This document shows positions 13,409 through 13,467 of a DNA stretch of 13,467 bases, in pieces. A program made the position numbers and the translations under genes. Where the stretch lies: contig JBAXDH010000103.1 in the NCBI GenBank assembly GCA_037141055.1, forward strand, positions 1-13,467, read 5' to 3'. The stretch comes from CAIVAT01 sp037141055 (GTDB lineage: Bacteria; Bacteroidota; Bacteroidia; Bacteroidales; FEN-979). Numbering within the stretch: position 1 is the stretch's first letter; every line of letters begins with the position of its first letter. The notes beneath the pieces were generated by a model, which worked only from the letters and a program-made list of their open reading frames with translations, searched no databases and was not told the DNA's origin.

Positions 13409-13467
13409 CCGCCACAAAACGAACACATAACCAAAACTGTATAAGTAACGTAAAGCCCAGTAAATAT

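Noticed and set aside
13409..13467. A possible new gene start after mnmE
   Set aside because: The final 59 bases contain no ATG-led frame of useful length, TAnnTTTG box or hairpin that I can support.

Overview
The window looks like the chromosome of a member of the Bacteroidota, most likely class Bacteroidia (inference). Three things point there. A eukaryote-like GT3 glycogen synthase is fused to a GT35 phosphorylase. TAnnTTTG -7 promoter boxes, typical of the primary sigma factor of this phylum, precede four genes. A surface-type beta-helix lipoprotein lies next to the glycogen genes, and Shine-Dalgarno sequences are essentially absent. I see no transposase, integrase, CRISPR array, tRNA or rRNA.

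Layout. Positions 1-294 (minus strand) hold the N-terminal 98 codons of a FabG-like reductase that runs off the left edge. Positions 347-9266 (minus strand, transcribed right to left) hold a compact four-gene alpha-glucan operon: a GH133-type debranching enzyme, a GT4 glycosyltransferase, a GH57 alpha-glucan-active enzyme, and a 1417-residue GT3-GT35 fusion. Gaps between these genes are 54, 4 and 6 nt, and one TAnnTTTG box (9321-9328) lies ahead of the first gene. Diverging from the operon is a beta-helix lipoprotein (9406-10815, plus strand). It converges on sucD (10837-11712, minus strand). A 298-bp spacer separates sucD from the divergent mnmE (12011-13408, plus strand). The last 59 bases hold nothing I can name.

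How the genes work together. The operon can plausibly build intracellular storage glucan (GT3 half, perhaps GT4) and dismantle it (GT35 phosphorolysis, GH57 cleavage or transfer, debranching). No ADP-glucose pyrophosphorylase, GlgA or GlgB is present in the window. GT3 enzymes normally use UDP-glucose, so the synthesis route is probably UDP-glucose based. sucD (TCA cycle) and mnmE (tRNA wobble-uridine modification) are unrelated housekeeping genes.

The most unusual material is non-coding. (1) The sucD-mnmE spacer carries a strand-asymmetric C/G-rich repeat element with two perfect hairpins and two canonical G-quadruplex motifs on opposite strands. (2) sucD and mnmE share an almost identical 17-bp leader block exactly 5 nt before each ATG. 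Variants of its core AATCGTAAA recur as four tandem octamers immediately before the GT4 start. (3) A related ATAGCGAAAT word sits at the debranching enzyme start and twice, tandemly, at the sucD 3' end. I did not find a clear new multi-gene system; the best candidates for something undescribed are these repeated leaders and the G-quadruplex element.
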